Shown piece by piece: positions 1 through 8,281 of a DNA stretch of 64,000 bases. Within the stretch, counting starts at the first letter, position 1. Every line of letters begins with the position of its first letter. Both the position numbers and the translations under genes were made by a program. The notes under the pieces are model-generated. The model was not told the origin of the DNA. It did not search any database and was given only the letters and a program-made list of their open reading frames with translations. Source of the DNA: Pseudomonas protegens (GTDB taxonomy: Bacteria; Pseudomonadota; Gammaproteobacteria; Pseudomonadales; Pseudomonadaceae); contig NZ_CP060201.1 in the NCBI RefSeq assembly GCF_013407925.2, forward strand, positions 620,001-684,000, read 5' to 3'.

Positions 1-1071
1 CAGGGCCTGACGGGCCCTGGCATCCTCGCGTTTTGCCTGCTCCAGCCGCGCCACGCTGCCATCTTCGATCCAGGCGCACGCCAGGGCGGTCATCACCCCC
101 GGAGTGTTCCAGGTGCTGGCACGGATCGCGCGCTCGATCGGCGCCACCCACTTCAAGGGCGCCACCACGTATCCAACCCGCAGGCCGGTGGCCACGTTCT
201 TCGAAAACCCCGAGACGTACACCGTAAGATCCGGCGCCAGGGCGGCCAGGGGCGGCGGCGGGTTGGGCGCCAGGAAGGCGTAGGCGGCGTCTTCGATGAT
301 CAGCAACTCGCGGGCCCGGGCAATGGCCACCAGCCGCTGGCGCCAGGCCAGGTCCAGCACCCAGCCCATGGGGTTGTGCAGGGTCGGCATGGCGTACACC
401 GCCCGCACCCGTCGCCTTCGGCACACTGCCTCGAGAGCGTCGAGGTCCGGACCTTGCTCGCTCAGGGCAATGGCCACCAACTCCAGCCCGTGGGCCTCGG
501 CCACCAGCTTGAAGCCGGGGTAGGTCAAGGCATCCACCGCCACCACATCGCCGGGCTTGAGCAGGGCCATCACCGTGGTCGCCAGGCCATGCTGGGCGCC
601 GCTGACCATCAGCACCTGCTCGCCATCCACCGTCAGCCCGCAGCTGGCGAGGTAACGGGCCAGCGTCGCCCGTTCATGGGCGCGCCCGGCGTGAGGCTGG
701 TAGCGCAGCAAGGCCTCAAGATCGCCGGCCAAGGCCAGTTGGCGCAAGGCACTGCGCAACAGCTCGGCCTGCCCGGGCAGCGCCGGGTAGTTGAAATTCA
801 GGTCCAGGGTGCCCGCCGTGGTGGCCGGCTGATCCACCCCCTGCCCCGGAGGCAGGGCAGTTTCCCGAACATAGGTGCCGCGCCCGGCTTCGCCGCTGAC
901 CAGGCCAATGGCTTCCAGCTCGGCATACACCCGTGACGCGGTGACCAGCGCCAACCCCTCCTGCGCCGCCAGTTGGCGGTGGGTCGGCAGGCGAGTGCCG
1001 GGGGCCAGCACCCCGGCGCGGATATCTGCGGCAAAGGCGTCCACCAGTTGCTTGTAGCGAGCACGGGCCAT
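1..1071 (-). CDS. MocR-family GntR/aminotransferase regulator (3' end outside window)
   Basis: The protein starts MARARYKQLVDAF and carries an N-terminal GntR winged helix (about residues 1-70, with the LPTHRQLAAQ and LVTASRVYAELEA segments). A class I aminotransferase-like fold follows, with YPGFKLVAEAHGLEL, TLHNPMGWVLD and the PLP-lysine region SGFSKNVATGLRVGY. Known MocR proteins use PLP as a ligand-sensing cofactor rather than for catalysis. The C-terminus is cut off by the window edge after 357 codons. The gene is divergent from an EamA exporter, a common MocR arrangement that suggests it controls that transporter (inference). The start is the only ATG next to the winged-helix N-terminus. 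Confidence 0.93.
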   Translation of the reverse strand, partial: MARARYKQLVDAFAADIRAGVLAPGTRLPTHRQLAAQEGLALVTASRVYAELEAIGLVSGEAGRGTYVRETALPPGQGVDQPATTAGTLDLNFNYPALPGQAELLRSALRQLALAGDLEALLRYQPHAGRAHERATLARYLASCGLTVDGEQVLMVSGAQHGLATTVMALLKPGDVVAVDALTYPGFKLVAEAHGLELVAIALSEQGPDLDALEAVCRRRRVRAVYAMPTLHNPMGWVLDLAWRQRLVAIARARELLIIEDAAYAFLAPNPPPPLAALAPDLTVYVSGFSKNVATGLRVGYVVAPLKWVAPIERAIRASTWNTPGVMTALACAWIEDGSVARLEQAKREDARARQAL

Positions 1072-1088
1072 AGGGCGTTGTATCCATG

Positions 1089-1118
1089 ACAATTTTTTGA
1101 TTGTGCTGATTTTCAATC
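1089..1118. promoter_or_regulatory. Dyad symmetry in the MocR/EamA divergent promoter
   Basis: ACAAT-N6-ATTGT (1089-1104) overlaps a second dyad GATTG...CAATC (1099-1118) in the short AT-rich gap between the divergent genes. MocR regulators commonly bind such ATTGT-like repeats, so this is a candidate operator; that assignment is inferred. Confidence 0.4.
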
Positions 1119-1179
1119 CTAGGATGCCTTCGACACAAGCTCCGCCGCGGCGGCCTCCCACCTCTTGAGCACTCCCCCA

Positions 1180-2076
1180 ATGGCACGAACATCGAACCTG
1201 CAATCAACCGCCCAGGCCCGCTCCACCAGCGGCTGGCTCAACGGCTTTATCGGCGTGCTGATCTTCAGCAGCTCGCTGCCGGCCACCCGGGTCGCGGTGC
1301 TGGAGTTCGAACCGTTGTTCCTCACCGTGGTCCGGGCCAGCCTCGCCGGGCTTCTGGCCCTGTGCCTCCTGCTGCTGTTCAAGGAAAGGCGCCCGAGCCC
1401 CGCGCAGTTGCTGCCCCTGGGCATCGTCGCCCTGGGGGTGGTCCTGGGCTTTCCATTGCTGACCGCCCTGGCCCTGCAATACGTGACCTCGGCCCACTCC
1501 ATCGTGTTTCTCGGCCTGCTGCCTCTGGCCACGGCGGTGTTTGGCGTGTTGCGTGGCGGTGAGCGACCGCGCCTGGTGTTCTGGCTGTTTTCGCTGCTGG
1601 GCAGCCTGCTGGTGGTGGGCTATGCCCTGTCCCAGGGCCTGACGGCCTCGCCGCGGGGTGATGCGCTGATGCTCCTGGCGGTGCTGGTCTGCGGCCTGGG
1701 TTATGCCGAAGGCGCCAAGCTGTCGCGGACCCTGGGCGGCTGGCAAGTGATCTGCTGGGCCCTGGTGCTGTCGTTGCCGATCATGGCCGCACTGACCCTG
1801 TTCAGCGCCCCGCCCCACTTCAGCGGCATCAGCCCGCCAGCCTGGTTCAGCCTGGGCTACGTCTCGCTGTTCAGCATGCTGATCGGGTTTGTCTTCTGGT
1901 ACCGCGGCCTGGCTCAAGGCGGCATCGCCGCGGTTGGCCAATTGCAATTGCTGCAGCCGTTTTTCGGCCTGGCCCTGGCCGCCGGCCTGCTGCACGAACA
2001 GGTCAGCCTGGGCATGCTCGGGGTCACTCTGGCGGTGATCCTCTGTGTGGCCGGGGCCAAGCGCTGGGCCCAGTGA
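1180..2076 (+). CDS. DMT/EamA family transporter
   Basis: An inner-membrane protein of 298 residues with about ten hydrophobic segments arranged as two EamA repeats. The first repeat has SSSLPATRVAVLEFEPLFLTVVRAS and the second ends near VGQLQLLQPFFGLALAAGLLHE, both typical of drug/metabolite exporters. ATG 1180 was chosen; an in-frame TTG at 1165 would add five residues but has no better ribosome site. It is probably an amino-acid or metabolite exporter under the divergent MocR regulator; the substrate cannot be told from sequence. Confidence 0.92.
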   Translation: MARTSNLQSTAQARSTSGWLNGFIGVLIFSSSLPATRVAVLEFEPLFLTVVRASLAGLLALCLLLLFKERRPSPAQLLPLGIVALGVVLGFPLLTALALQYVTSAHSIVFLGLLPLATAVFGVLRGGERPRLVFWLFSLLGSLLVVGYALSQGLTASPRGDALMLLAVLVCGLGYAEGAKLSRTLGGWQVICWALVLSLPIMAALTLFSAPPHFSGISPPAWFSLGYVSLFSMLIGFVFWYRGLAQGGIAAVGQLQLLQPFFGLALAAGLLHEQVSLGMLGVTLAVILCVAGAKRWAQ

Positions 2077-2086
2077 CAGAAACGAC

Positions 2087-2113
2087 AGTGGCAGGCTCAA
2101 GAGGCCTGCCACT
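2087..2113. terminator. Hairpin after the EamA gene
   Basis: Perfect 10-bp arms AGTGGCAGGC (2087-2096) and GCCTGCCACT (2104-2113) with a 7-nt loop, just after the stop codon. No clear U tract follows, so termination efficiency is uncertain. Confidence 0.55.
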
Positions 2114-2157
2114 GCTTGCGCCTTACCTGGCGGCGGGTGCTGCAAACGGCTTGGGGT

Positions 2158-2241
2158 CTAGGTCGGAGAGATAGTGGCAAGCGCACCGATCGCGATGGTC
2201 AAGGCTAAAAATCCAAACAAGAAAAACGCCATCTTAGTCAT
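2158..2241 (-). CDS. 27-residue single-span membrane peptide
   Basis: A short reading frame starts at ATG 2241 (MTKMAFFLFGFLAL...) and ends with TAG at 2158. An AGGAGG Shine-Dalgarno core lies 4 nt before the ATG. Apart from its first four residues and last three, the peptide is one hydrophobic helix (FFLFGFLALTIAIGAL), long enough to span the inner membrane once. I do not recognise the family. The strong ribosome site, clean stop and purely transmembrane composition argue for a real small protein, perhaps a subunit or regulator of a membrane complex (inference). Confidence 0.55.
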   Translation of the reverse strand: MTKMAFFLFGFLALTIAIGALATISPT

Positions 2242-2420
2242 CAGGCCTCCTGAACAGTAGGTGTGCGGTGCAGCGGGCCCGGTTTCCAGCCGGGAGGCCG
2301 GACGGGCGCGCCATTTTCAAACCTCGGCTGTTCTGATAACAGACGCAGATACGCAAGAAAAATACGGATCAGAAGGATTGGCCCAGCCTCGCTCGCCGAG
2401 CCCAGGGCGCCTGTGTAACG

Positions 2421-2750
2421 CTAGCGCCGGGCCAACTTATACCGCACACAGTCGTCGTAAAAGCTTTTGCGCAAGGCCTCGGGCCTGATCCGCGACGCAC
2501 TGTCGTAGGTCTGCTCGGTGATCCCCAGGGCCATCATGCGCATCCAGCCCTTGCTGAACTTGTAGGTCTGGATCTTCTGCCGCGCCGCGTACAGCGACAC
2601 CCCGGACAATTTCAGCTCCTGGGCCCGAGCAGCGGTGCCTGCGCCCCAACTGCAGACATAACGGTCATTGGCCGCCAGCTCCCGGGCCTGGGCCGCGCAA
2701 GCCCCGCCCAGCAGGGCAAAGGACGTCAGGGTAATCAACACATGGCGCAT
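2421..2750 (-). CDS. Small secreted protein of unknown function
   Basis: A 109-residue protein with a Sec signal peptide (MRHVLITLTSFALLGGACAAQA, cleavage near residue 22). The mature part is basic, with NDRYVCSWGAGTA and SFYDDCVRYKLARR; its two cysteines could form a disulfide in the periplasm. ATG 2750 is preferred over upstream starts because it begins exactly at the signal peptide. I do not recognise the domain. It stands alone, divergent from yfcF across a region holding a long inverted repeat. Confidence 0.75.
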   Translation of the reverse strand: MRHVLITLTSFALLGGACAAQARELAANDRYVCSWGAGTAARAQELKLSGVSLYAARQKIQTYKFSKGWMRMMALGITEQTYDSASRIRPEALRKSFYDDCVRYKLARR

Positions 2751-2810
2751 TTTTCGGTCACCTAACCACCTGAAAATAAAGCGATTTTGGCGACATTTCA
2801 GACTGTCCGG

Positions 2811-2861
2811 GGCCAGTATTCTGCCTGACCAATCAAGGCAAAATGCCTGCCAATACTGGCC
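2811..2861. repeat. 10-bp inverted repeat GGCCAGTATT with a third half-site at 2941
   Basis: GGCCAGTATT (2811-2820) and AATACTGGCC (2852-2861) are perfect inverted copies separated by 31 bp. GCCAGTATT recurs at 2941-2949 in the orientation of the first copy. All lie in the divergent intergenic region between the secreted-protein gene and yfcF. This could be an operator set or a cruciform; no known regulator is assigned. Confidence 0.5.
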
Positions 2862-3038
2862 ACCCAGGCGATCCCCCAATGGCGGCTCAGTTGCCCGAGG
2901 CCGATACAGCGCAGCATGACACCCGCTGCGCCGGCTGCTCGCCAGTATTCCCAAGAGGAATGCCGGGATAAAAATCGCGCATTGTATTTATCGGACAGGA
3001 TCTCTTAGCGTGGCGGCTCCCCCTATGGAGATACCGCC

Positions 3039-3671
3039 GTGACCGCTTCCCGCCCGCGCCTGTACGTCGATGCCCAGTTCACCAGCCCCTATGCCCTGTC
3101 CGTGTTCGTGGTGCTGCGGGAAAAGGGCATCGACTTCGAACTGCTGCCGATCGACCTGGAGACGGCCCAGAACCGCGCAGAGGACTACGCCCGACTGTCG
3201 CTGACGCAGCGGGTGCCGACCCTGGTGCATGAAGGCTTTGCCCTGTCCGAATCCTCGGCCATCACTGAATACCTGGAGGAGCTGTTCCCCGAACCTGCGG
3301 TCTATCCCCAAGACCTGCAACAGCGAGCCAAGGCCCGCCAGGTCCAGGCCTGGCTGCGCAGCGACTTGCTGCCGATCCGCCAGGAGCGCTCGACCCTGGT
3401 GGTGTTCTATGGCTGCAAGGGCGAGCCGCTGTCACCCCAGGCCGAAGCGGCGGCGAGCAAGCTGATCGAGGCCGCGCAAGCGCTGTTGGCGGAGGGCCGC
3501 GACTGCCTGTTCGGCCAGTGGTCGATTGCCGATGTCGACCTGGCGCTGATGCTCAACCGACTGATCCTCAACGGCGACCCGATGCCGGCGCGCCTGGTGG
3601 ACTATGCCCGGCGCCAATGGCAACGGCCGGCGGTACAGGAATGGCTGCGGTTGCCACGCCCGGCGCTGTAG
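3039..3671 (+). CDS. yfcF: Glutathione S-transferase YfcF
   Basis: A 210-residue protein, close to the size of E. coli YfcF. The N-terminal thioredoxin-like glutathione-binding domain (about 1-85) contains SPYALSVFVVLREKGIDFE, the cis-proline segment QRVPTLVHE and the glutathione-gamma-Glu site SESSAITEYLEE. The helical C-terminal domain has QAWLRSDLLPIRQER and IADVDLALMLNRLILNGD, signature stretches of YfcF. YfcF has glutathione transferase/peroxidase activity linked to peroxide defence. The GTG start at 3039 is supported by a TATGGAG ribosome site about 8 nt upstream. Confidence 0.93.
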   Translation: MTASRPRLYVDAQFTSPYALSVFVVLREKGIDFELLPIDLETAQNRAEDYARLSLTQRVPTLVHEGFALSESSAITEYLEELFPEPAVYPQDLQQRAKARQVQAWLRSDLLPIRQERSTLVVFYGCKGEPLSPQAEAAASKLIEAAQALLAEGRDCLFGQWSIADVDLALMLNRLILNGDPMPARLVDYARRQWQRPAVQEWLRLPRPAL

Positions 3672-3687
3672 CGGCCGGCCGATAGCG

Positions 3688-3705
3688 CCAGGCCTTCAGG
3701 CCTGG
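3688..3705. terminator. Convergent hairpin between yfcF and DUF1993
   Basis: CCAGGCC-TTCA-GGCCTGG, a perfect 7-bp stem, lies between the convergent stops and includes the last codons and stop of the minus-strand gene. It is probably a bidirectional terminator. Confidence 0.5.
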
Positions 3706-4223
3706 GGCTGACGCAAGTAGGCCAGCATGTGCTGGGCATAATCGGCCTTGCCCAGTGGCACACCGTTATGCCGCAGAATGTTGTAGGCCGTGACCAGATG
3801 GAAATAGAACTGCGGCGTCGCCCAGTTGCGCGCGAATTCTGCGCCGGTCATGTCGAAGGCAATACCGTTGTGCAGCTCGATGGCGATGGTTCGCTGGCCG
3901 CTGTTGTCGATCAGCTCGCGGTCCGCCGCCGCCAGGAACGCCAGGGTGTCGTCGATCAGTGCCCTGGCCTCGGCCATGCTGGCCGGCGCCTGCAACGCAG
4001 TCAGCGGCTGCCCGCTCAGGCGCTGGACCGCTTCGCGGGCCTGGGTGCAGGCAAAACGCACCTGGGCCGCCAGGTCATACATGTCCGGTGCCAGCCGCGA
4101 TTGCAACAGCACCTGGGGTTCGAACCCCCGCTCCCGGGCCTGCTCTTCGCCCTTGGCGAGAAAGCCCTCCAGGGCACGCAGCATCTGGGCAAAACAGGAA
4201 ACGGTGATTGCGTGGATCGACAT
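3696..4223 (-). CDS. DUF1993 family protein
   Basis: A 175-residue cytosolic helical protein. MSIHAITVSCFAQMLRALEGFL at the N-terminus and ATPQFYFHLVTAYNILRHNGVPLGKADY near the C-terminus are characteristic of DUF1993, a DinB-like four-helix-bundle family of unknown role. It stands alone between two plus-strand genes. No catalytic function is claimed. Confidence 0.88.
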   Translation of the reverse strand: MSIHAITVSCFAQMLRALEGFLAKGEEQARERGFEPQVLLQSRLAPDMYDLAAQVRFACTQAREAVQRLSGQPLTALQAPASMAEARALIDDTLAFLAAADRELIDNSGQRTIAIELHNGIAFDMTGAEFARNWATPQFYFHLVTAYNILRHNGVPLGKADYAQHMLAYLRQPQA

Positions 4224-4410
4224 GGGTGTTCCTCGATGAGATCAAGACACAGGGGCCGGTTGTTGCCCGTCGCCCCGCCATAAAAGCCGATGGATCCTAG
4301 CAGATGTTCCCCCTCTCTCAAGCCGCGGACAACGCCAGAACAGTACCCCTGGACCGATCCGGCTGGTATGGTGCGGCCCTTGAAAAACACACCGCCAGAC
4401 ACTGAGGAAA

Positions 4411-4848
4411 ATGCCCTTGAGCAGTGAAGCAAAAATGACCGGGGACCTGTTCGAAGTCGACAAGCGCCTGGCCCTCAAGCCCATCGTCGATTTCAACAGC
4501 TACCTGCGCGCGGCCTTCGCCGACGGCCCTTGCTCCTGCGGTCGTTGCGTCGCCAGCCAGGGTGACGAAACCGGCTACGAGCACCCGCACAGCTTCAACT
4601 TTGCCGGCAAGGTCGCCAACCGCCGCTTCGCCACCACTGCCGGCAGCGACGTGCTGCTGGCCCTGAAAAAGGCCTGGTTGTCCTTCACCAAGGCCGAACT
4701 GCCAGCAAGCGGCGCGCTGGACCTGGCGACGGTCAAGGACTTCGTCGAGCCCGAACTGCACAAGCGGCTGGTGCCGCTGTTCGTCGCCAGCGGCCTGACC
4801 CGCGAAGTGGACGGCCAGTTGCAGATTCAGGCGCAAGTGGCGGCTTGA
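4411..4848 (+). CDS. Hypothetical protein with CxCxxC motif
   Basis: A 145-residue soluble protein, family not recognised. A CSCGRC cluster near residue 42, followed by histidines in YEHPHSFNF, could bind a metal, but only three cysteines are present. The rest is predicted mostly helical. GAGG lies 3 nt before ATG 4411; an in-frame ATG at 4435 is an alternative start that would remove eight residues. Confidence 0.7.
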   Translation: MPLSSEAKMTGDLFEVDKRLALKPIVDFNSYLRAAFADGPCSCGRCVASQGDETGYEHPHSFNFAGKVANRRFATTAGSDVLLALKKAWLSFTKAELPASGALDLATVKDFVEPELHKRLVPLFVASGLTREVDGQLQIQAQVAA

Positions 4849-4857
4849 GACAAGCCT

Positions 4858-4886
4858 CACGCCTCTGCCGCGGGCACAGAGGCGTG
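4858..4886. terminator. Convergent 10-bp hairpin
   Basis: CACGCCTCTG (4858-4867) and CAGAGGCGTG (4877-4886) form a perfect stem with a 9-nt loop between the convergent stop codons at 4848 and 4891. It is probably a shared terminator. Confidence 0.6.
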
Positions 4887-4890
4887 CGAC

Positions 4891-5355
4891 CTAGAGCCAG
4901 CGCCGCACGCGCTGGCGATACGTCGCAAAATCCGCACCAAACAACCGCCCGAGCGCCCGTTCTTCGGGAGCGATCTGCAAGCGGTTCATGTACAGGACAA
5001 ACCCCAGGACGCCCAGCAGCACCAGGGGCGAGGCCAGGTACAGCCCCCAGGCCAGCAACCACAGGGCAAAGCCGACATACATCGGGTTGCGGGTGTAGCG
5101 GTAGACGCCCGACGTCACCAACGCCGAAGCCGCTTCGGGCTTCAAGGGGTTGACCGTGGTCCGGGCACGCCGGAACGAGATTCCGCCTGCCAGCACAAAC
5201 AGCAGCCCAGCCCCGATCAGCGGCAGCGCCAACAGCAGGCGTGTACCCCATGCCAGTTCAAGCCCCGGCAGCCCCAGCGATGCACCGCCCATCAACCCGC
5301 CGAACACCAGCGCCACCAGCGGGGGCGGAACCTTGTTTTCCAGTGCCTGCAGCAT
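4891..5355 (-). CDS. Isoprenylcysteine carboxyl methyltransferase-like membrane protein
   Basis: A 154-residue integral membrane protein with about four hydrophobic segments. The conserved C-terminal block GVYRYTRNPMYVGF followed by EERALGRLFGADFATYRQRVRRW is the signature of the ICMT/PEMT/NnrU-like membrane methyltransferase group, where the RNPMY and EE residues contact S-adenosylmethionine. The natural acceptor is unknown. ATG 5355 (MLQALENKVPPP) is preferred over an extension to 5430, which adds a non-homologous hydrophilic stretch. Confidence 0.85.
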   Translation of the reverse strand: MLQALENKVPPPLVALVFGGLMGGASLGLPGLELAWGTRLLLALPLIGAGLLFVLAGGISFRRARTTVNPLKPEAASALVTSGVYRYTRNPMYVGFALWLLAWGLYLASPLVLLGVLGFVLYMNRLQIAPEERALGRLFGADFATYRQRVRRWL

Positions 5356-5608
5356 GATTCTTCCCTCGACATGTTGCGCAATAGACAGGCGACGGATCTC
5401 TGGCCCCAGAGGTTGCCCGTCACCCGCCACAGCTTAACGTCACTCAATGATGCGACAAGAAATTCCTCGGAAGCCGGCACTGCCCACTTGAGCATCAGCG
5501 CGCATTTGTACATCCTCCTGGCCTCGATCTGATTGTCCCCATCCACTCTGAACCCCCAACTGGAGCGGTTTTAGCGCTGATGGCCCTGAAACCTCGGAAT
5601 CCCTCAGC

Positions 5609-6010
5609 ATGCAAATCCCCCATCAAGGCAGTTGCCTGTGCGGCGCGGTGACCTATCAAGTGTCCGGCGCGCTGAAAGCCGTCACCCACTGCCACTGCCA
5701 TAAGTGCCAGAAAGGCCATGGCGCGGCCTTTGCCTCCTACGCCAGCACCCCGCGCGAGAATCTGCACGTCAGCGATGACGGCGCAGCCCTCAAGGGCTAT
5801 GAGTCCTCCCCCGGCGTGCTGCGCCAGTTCTGCGGCGGCTGTGGCTCATCGCTGTTCTGGCAAGAGACGGGAGGCGAATACACGCAGTGGATTTCAATCG
5901 CCATCGCCACCCTGGATACGCCATTCACGGCCCCCAAGCAGAAGCACCATTGCGTGGCCATGAAGGCCAGCTGGCACCAGATCTGCGATCAATACCCGCA
6001 AGTCCCCTGA
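5609..6010 (+). CDS. GFA/CENP-V family zinc protein
   Basis: A 133-residue protein of the glutathione-dependent formaldehyde-activating enzyme fold. The zinc-binding pattern is clear: GSCLCGAVTYQV at the N-terminus, HCHCHKCQKGHGAAF about residues 35-50, and FCGGCGSSLFW near residue 80. Family members have varied substrates, so formaldehyde-glutathione chemistry cannot be assumed. It is transcribed alone, convergent with the cell-wall hydrolase gene. Confidence 0.9.
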   Translation: MQIPHQGSCLCGAVTYQVSGALKAVTHCHCHKCQKGHGAAFASYASTPRENLHVSDDGAALKGYESSPGVLRQFCGGCGSSLFWQETGGEYTQWISIAIATLDTPFTAPKQKHHCVAMKASWHQICDQYPQVP

Positions 6011-6025
6011 CTGCTCGACCCGCCG

Positions 6026-6649
6026 CTAGCGCGCCGCCAGATCCTTGGGTTTGTAGAACAGGAAATTGCCGATTTCGCGGGTCTTGGTATAGCTCTTGGC
6101 CCACTGCGGTGAAACGCTGCGGTCGTGAAAGTACAGGGCGCCGCCGGTGCGGTCCTTGAGCTGCTGATTCAGCGCCTTGCGCGCAATCTCCTTGGCGAGG
6201 CTGTAACGCTCCTCCTCCTGCACCTGATCCGGGCGACCATCGCACCACCAGGAGAACTGGCACGGACTTTTTTCCGAGCCCTGCTTGACCACTTCGCACA
6301 CGGTAGACGGAAAACCTTCATGGCCCAGACGGTTCAGGACCACATCGGCCACCGCTTCCATATCGGCAGACTCGCCCCCTTTGGCTTCCCAATACAGGGT
6401 CCGCGACAGACAGGTGATGGCATCGTCCACCGGTGCCTGTCCGGCGGGATCCACGGCCTGGACTTCCGTCCTGGTGATGGGGGCCGCCTGGGGCTCGGCC
6501 TTGGGGCTCTGTTTGTCCGCGACCTTCTGCTCCAGGACCTGGGCCTTGTCCTTGGCCACGTCCTGGACCGCCGGTTGCGGCTCGGCGGCCAGAAGTTGGG
6601 CGATATAGAGCATCAAACCGTAGCAGCTAAGCCTTGCGATGAAGTGCAT
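6026..6649 (-). CDS. SleB-like cell wall hydrolase (Hydrolase_2)
   Basis: A 207-residue exported protein. The N-terminus (MHFIARLSCYGLMLYIAQLLAAEP) is a signal peptide or anchor, followed by a low-complexity linker rich in K, Q, P and A (about 25-75). The C-terminal domain has CLSRTLYWEAKGGESADMEAVADVVLNR and CQFSWWCDGR, matching the SleB/CwlJ family, whose conserved Glu lies in the YWEA(K/R)GE motif. It likely acts on peptidoglycan in the periplasm. Many Pseudomonas genomes carry such a gene as a monocistron. Confidence 0.88.
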   Translation of the reverse strand: MHFIARLSCYGLMLYIAQLLAAEPQPAVQDVAKDKAQVLEQKVADKQSPKAEPQAAPITRTEVQAVDPAGQAPVDDAITCLSRTLYWEAKGGESADMEAVADVVLNRLGHEGFPSTVCEVVKQGSEKSPCQFSWWCDGRPDQVQEEERYSLAKEIARKALNQQLKDRTGGALYFHDRSVSPQWAKSYTKTREIGNFLFYKPKDLAAR

Positions 6650-6833
6650 GATCGACTCTTCCTACAAGCCATGGACCCTGTGTCAGCGCCAGCCCTGAGC
6701 CATTGAGCGACAGGGCCGCGCACCGAGGCCGGCGCATGGGCACGTAGGCGATAACCGACGGGGCATGAGCGGGCCATATCGAGTCGACCATGGCGCCACT
6801 CAAACATTCCCTTGAACAATGCTGACCGGGCAA

Positions 6834-6861
6834 GGGGCGCTGGACCTCGGCGCAGCGCCCC
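6834..6861 (-). terminator. Hairpin downstream of ompW
   Basis: GGGGCGCT (6834-6841) and AGCGCCCC (6854-6861) form an 8-bp GC-rich stem 10 nt after the ompW stop. There is no long U tract. Confidence 0.4.
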
Positions 6862-6871
6862 GGCTCAGCCC

Positions 6872-7567
6872 CTAGAACTTGTAGCCCAAGCCCACCATGT
6901 ACACCAACGGGTCGACATCCACATTGACCTTGGAGCGAACCCCAAGCTGGGTGTTGTTCACATAGGCATCGGTATTGATGTCGATGTAGCGCATCTGCGC
7001 GTTGAGCATCAGCCGGTCGGTGAGCATGTAGTCCATGCCCACTTGTGCCGCCCAGCCCCAGGAGTTGCCGGCGCGAAAGTTGTCGAAGCCTGCGGCGGAA
7101 GCCCGGCTGCCGACCTTTTCATCGTAGATCCAGGTGTAGTTGAGCCCTGCCCCCACATAGGGCTGGAACGCCGATTTGCTGTGCATCGGGTAGTACAGCA
7201 GGCTCAGGGTCGGTGGCAGGTGCTTGAGGGAACCGAGCTTGCCATCGGCGATACCGCCGGCGGTGCCGCTGAGGCTCACGTTGTGTTCAAAGGGGGTCGC
7301 CGCCAACAGTTCCACCGCCAGATGGTTGGTCAGCATATAGGCGAAGTTCAGGCCCAATTGGGTATCGCTGCCCAGGCTGGCCTTGCCCCCCAGGCTGGTG
7401 CCGGCCAGGGCGCCACGATCGACCTTGACGCTGGAGCTGCTCTCGCGCGGGTCAACCGTCACCGCGCCGGCGCGGACAATAATGTCGCCGGCCTCGAAGG
7501 CCTGGGCCGTGGAAACCGCCAGGGTAGACAACAGCAGGCTGGTACTCAGAAGGGTCAATTTACGCAT
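6872..7567 (-). CDS. ompW: OmpW family outer membrane protein
   Basis: A 231-residue outer-membrane beta-barrel with a signal peptide cleaved after STAQA (about residue 23). FEAGDIIVRAGAVTVDPRESS, the central FNFAYMLTNHLAVELLAATPFEHNV-like strand region and a terminal phenylalanine (VGLGYKF) are OmpW hallmarks. OmpW forms an eight-stranded barrel with a narrow hydrophobic channel for small hydrophobic molecules. Length agrees with the family (about 210-235). Transcribed alone. Confidence 0.93.
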   Translation of the reverse strand: MRKLTLLSTSLLLSTLAVSTAQAFEAGDIIVRAGAVTVDPRESSSSVKVDRGALAGTSLGGKASLGSDTQLGLNFAYMLTNHLAVELLAATPFEHNVSLSGTAGGIADGKLGSLKHLPPTLSLLYYPMHSKSAFQPYVGAGLNYTWIYDEKVGSRASAAGFDNFRAGNSWGWAAQVGMDYMLTDRLMLNAQMRYIDINTDAYVNNTQLGVRSKVNVDVDPLVYMVGLGYKF

Positions 7568-7776
7568 GCATCACTCCACTACTCGAACAACGGCCAACCC
7601 GCCAGCCGTGATCACGGCGGGCTGTGCCAGGGAGGCTCGAGTATCGAGAAGCGGGTACAGGCGCACATCTGCCGAATGACATAGGCCGCGGCCGATCTGG
7701 CGCCGGATGCGTTGCGGAGTGTTTCCTGAATCAAGGCCGCGGCCGGCATCGGCGGCCAATCGCGACCGGACCTCGG

Positions 7777-8250
7777 TCAGTCCAGCAAGCCGGCGTGCTT
7801 CAACAGCTCACCCAATCCCTGGGGCACCAGCGGCGTGTGCTCAGTGAAACTGGCGCTGCCCTGCCAGCGGGCGACAAAGGGCGCGCCGTCGCTTTCCTGA
7901 GCATCGAGTTGAGCGCGCTGGTAGAGCGTCGCATCCTCGAAGCGGGCGTCGTACACCTGGACGATTTCATGGCCGGGTTTGCCGTCGTACACAAACAGGC
8001 TTTCCAGGGTGCCGATCAGCCGCAGGTTGTTGATCGACTGCCCCAGCTCCTCCTGTACTTCGCGAACAATGGCCTGGGCGCTGTGCTCACCAAAATCGAT
8101 CCCACCGCCCAGCGGCCGGAACAGCGTCTGTTGCGTGTCGGCATCAACGAACTGATTGACCAGGATCTTGCCCTGGTGGTGGAAGACACACAGCGCCAGG
8201 GCGCGGATACGGGGCTCAGCCAAGGGATGAAGTCCATTCAAGGGGCGCAA
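7777..8250 (-). CDS. Nudix hydrolase
   Basis: A protein of about 157 residues with a complete Nudix box, GX5EX7REUXEEXGU (GGIDFGE, seven residues, REVQEELGQ; about residues 49-71), which binds divalent metal and cleaves nucleoside diphosphate-X bonds. The substrate is not evident. No in-frame ATG exists: an upstream TAA at 8260 limits the frame, and the start is TTG at 8250 or TTG at 8241. The domain itself begins at PRIRALALCVF. Confidence 0.88.
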   Translation of the reverse strand: MRPLNGLHPLAEPRIRALALCVFHHQGKILVNQFVDADTQQTLFRPLGGGIDFGEHSAQAIVREVQEELGQSINNLRLIGTLESLFVYDGKPGHEIVQVYDARFEDATLYQRAQLDAQESDGAPFVARWQGSASFTEHTPLVPQGLGELLKHAGLLD

Positions 8251-8281
8251 GGCGCGGCATTAGAGCATGGCGCAAGGAGCG

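Noticed and set aside
3432..3623. A 63-codon frame opposite yfcF as a small protein
   Set aside because: Pure antisense shadow of the GST gene.
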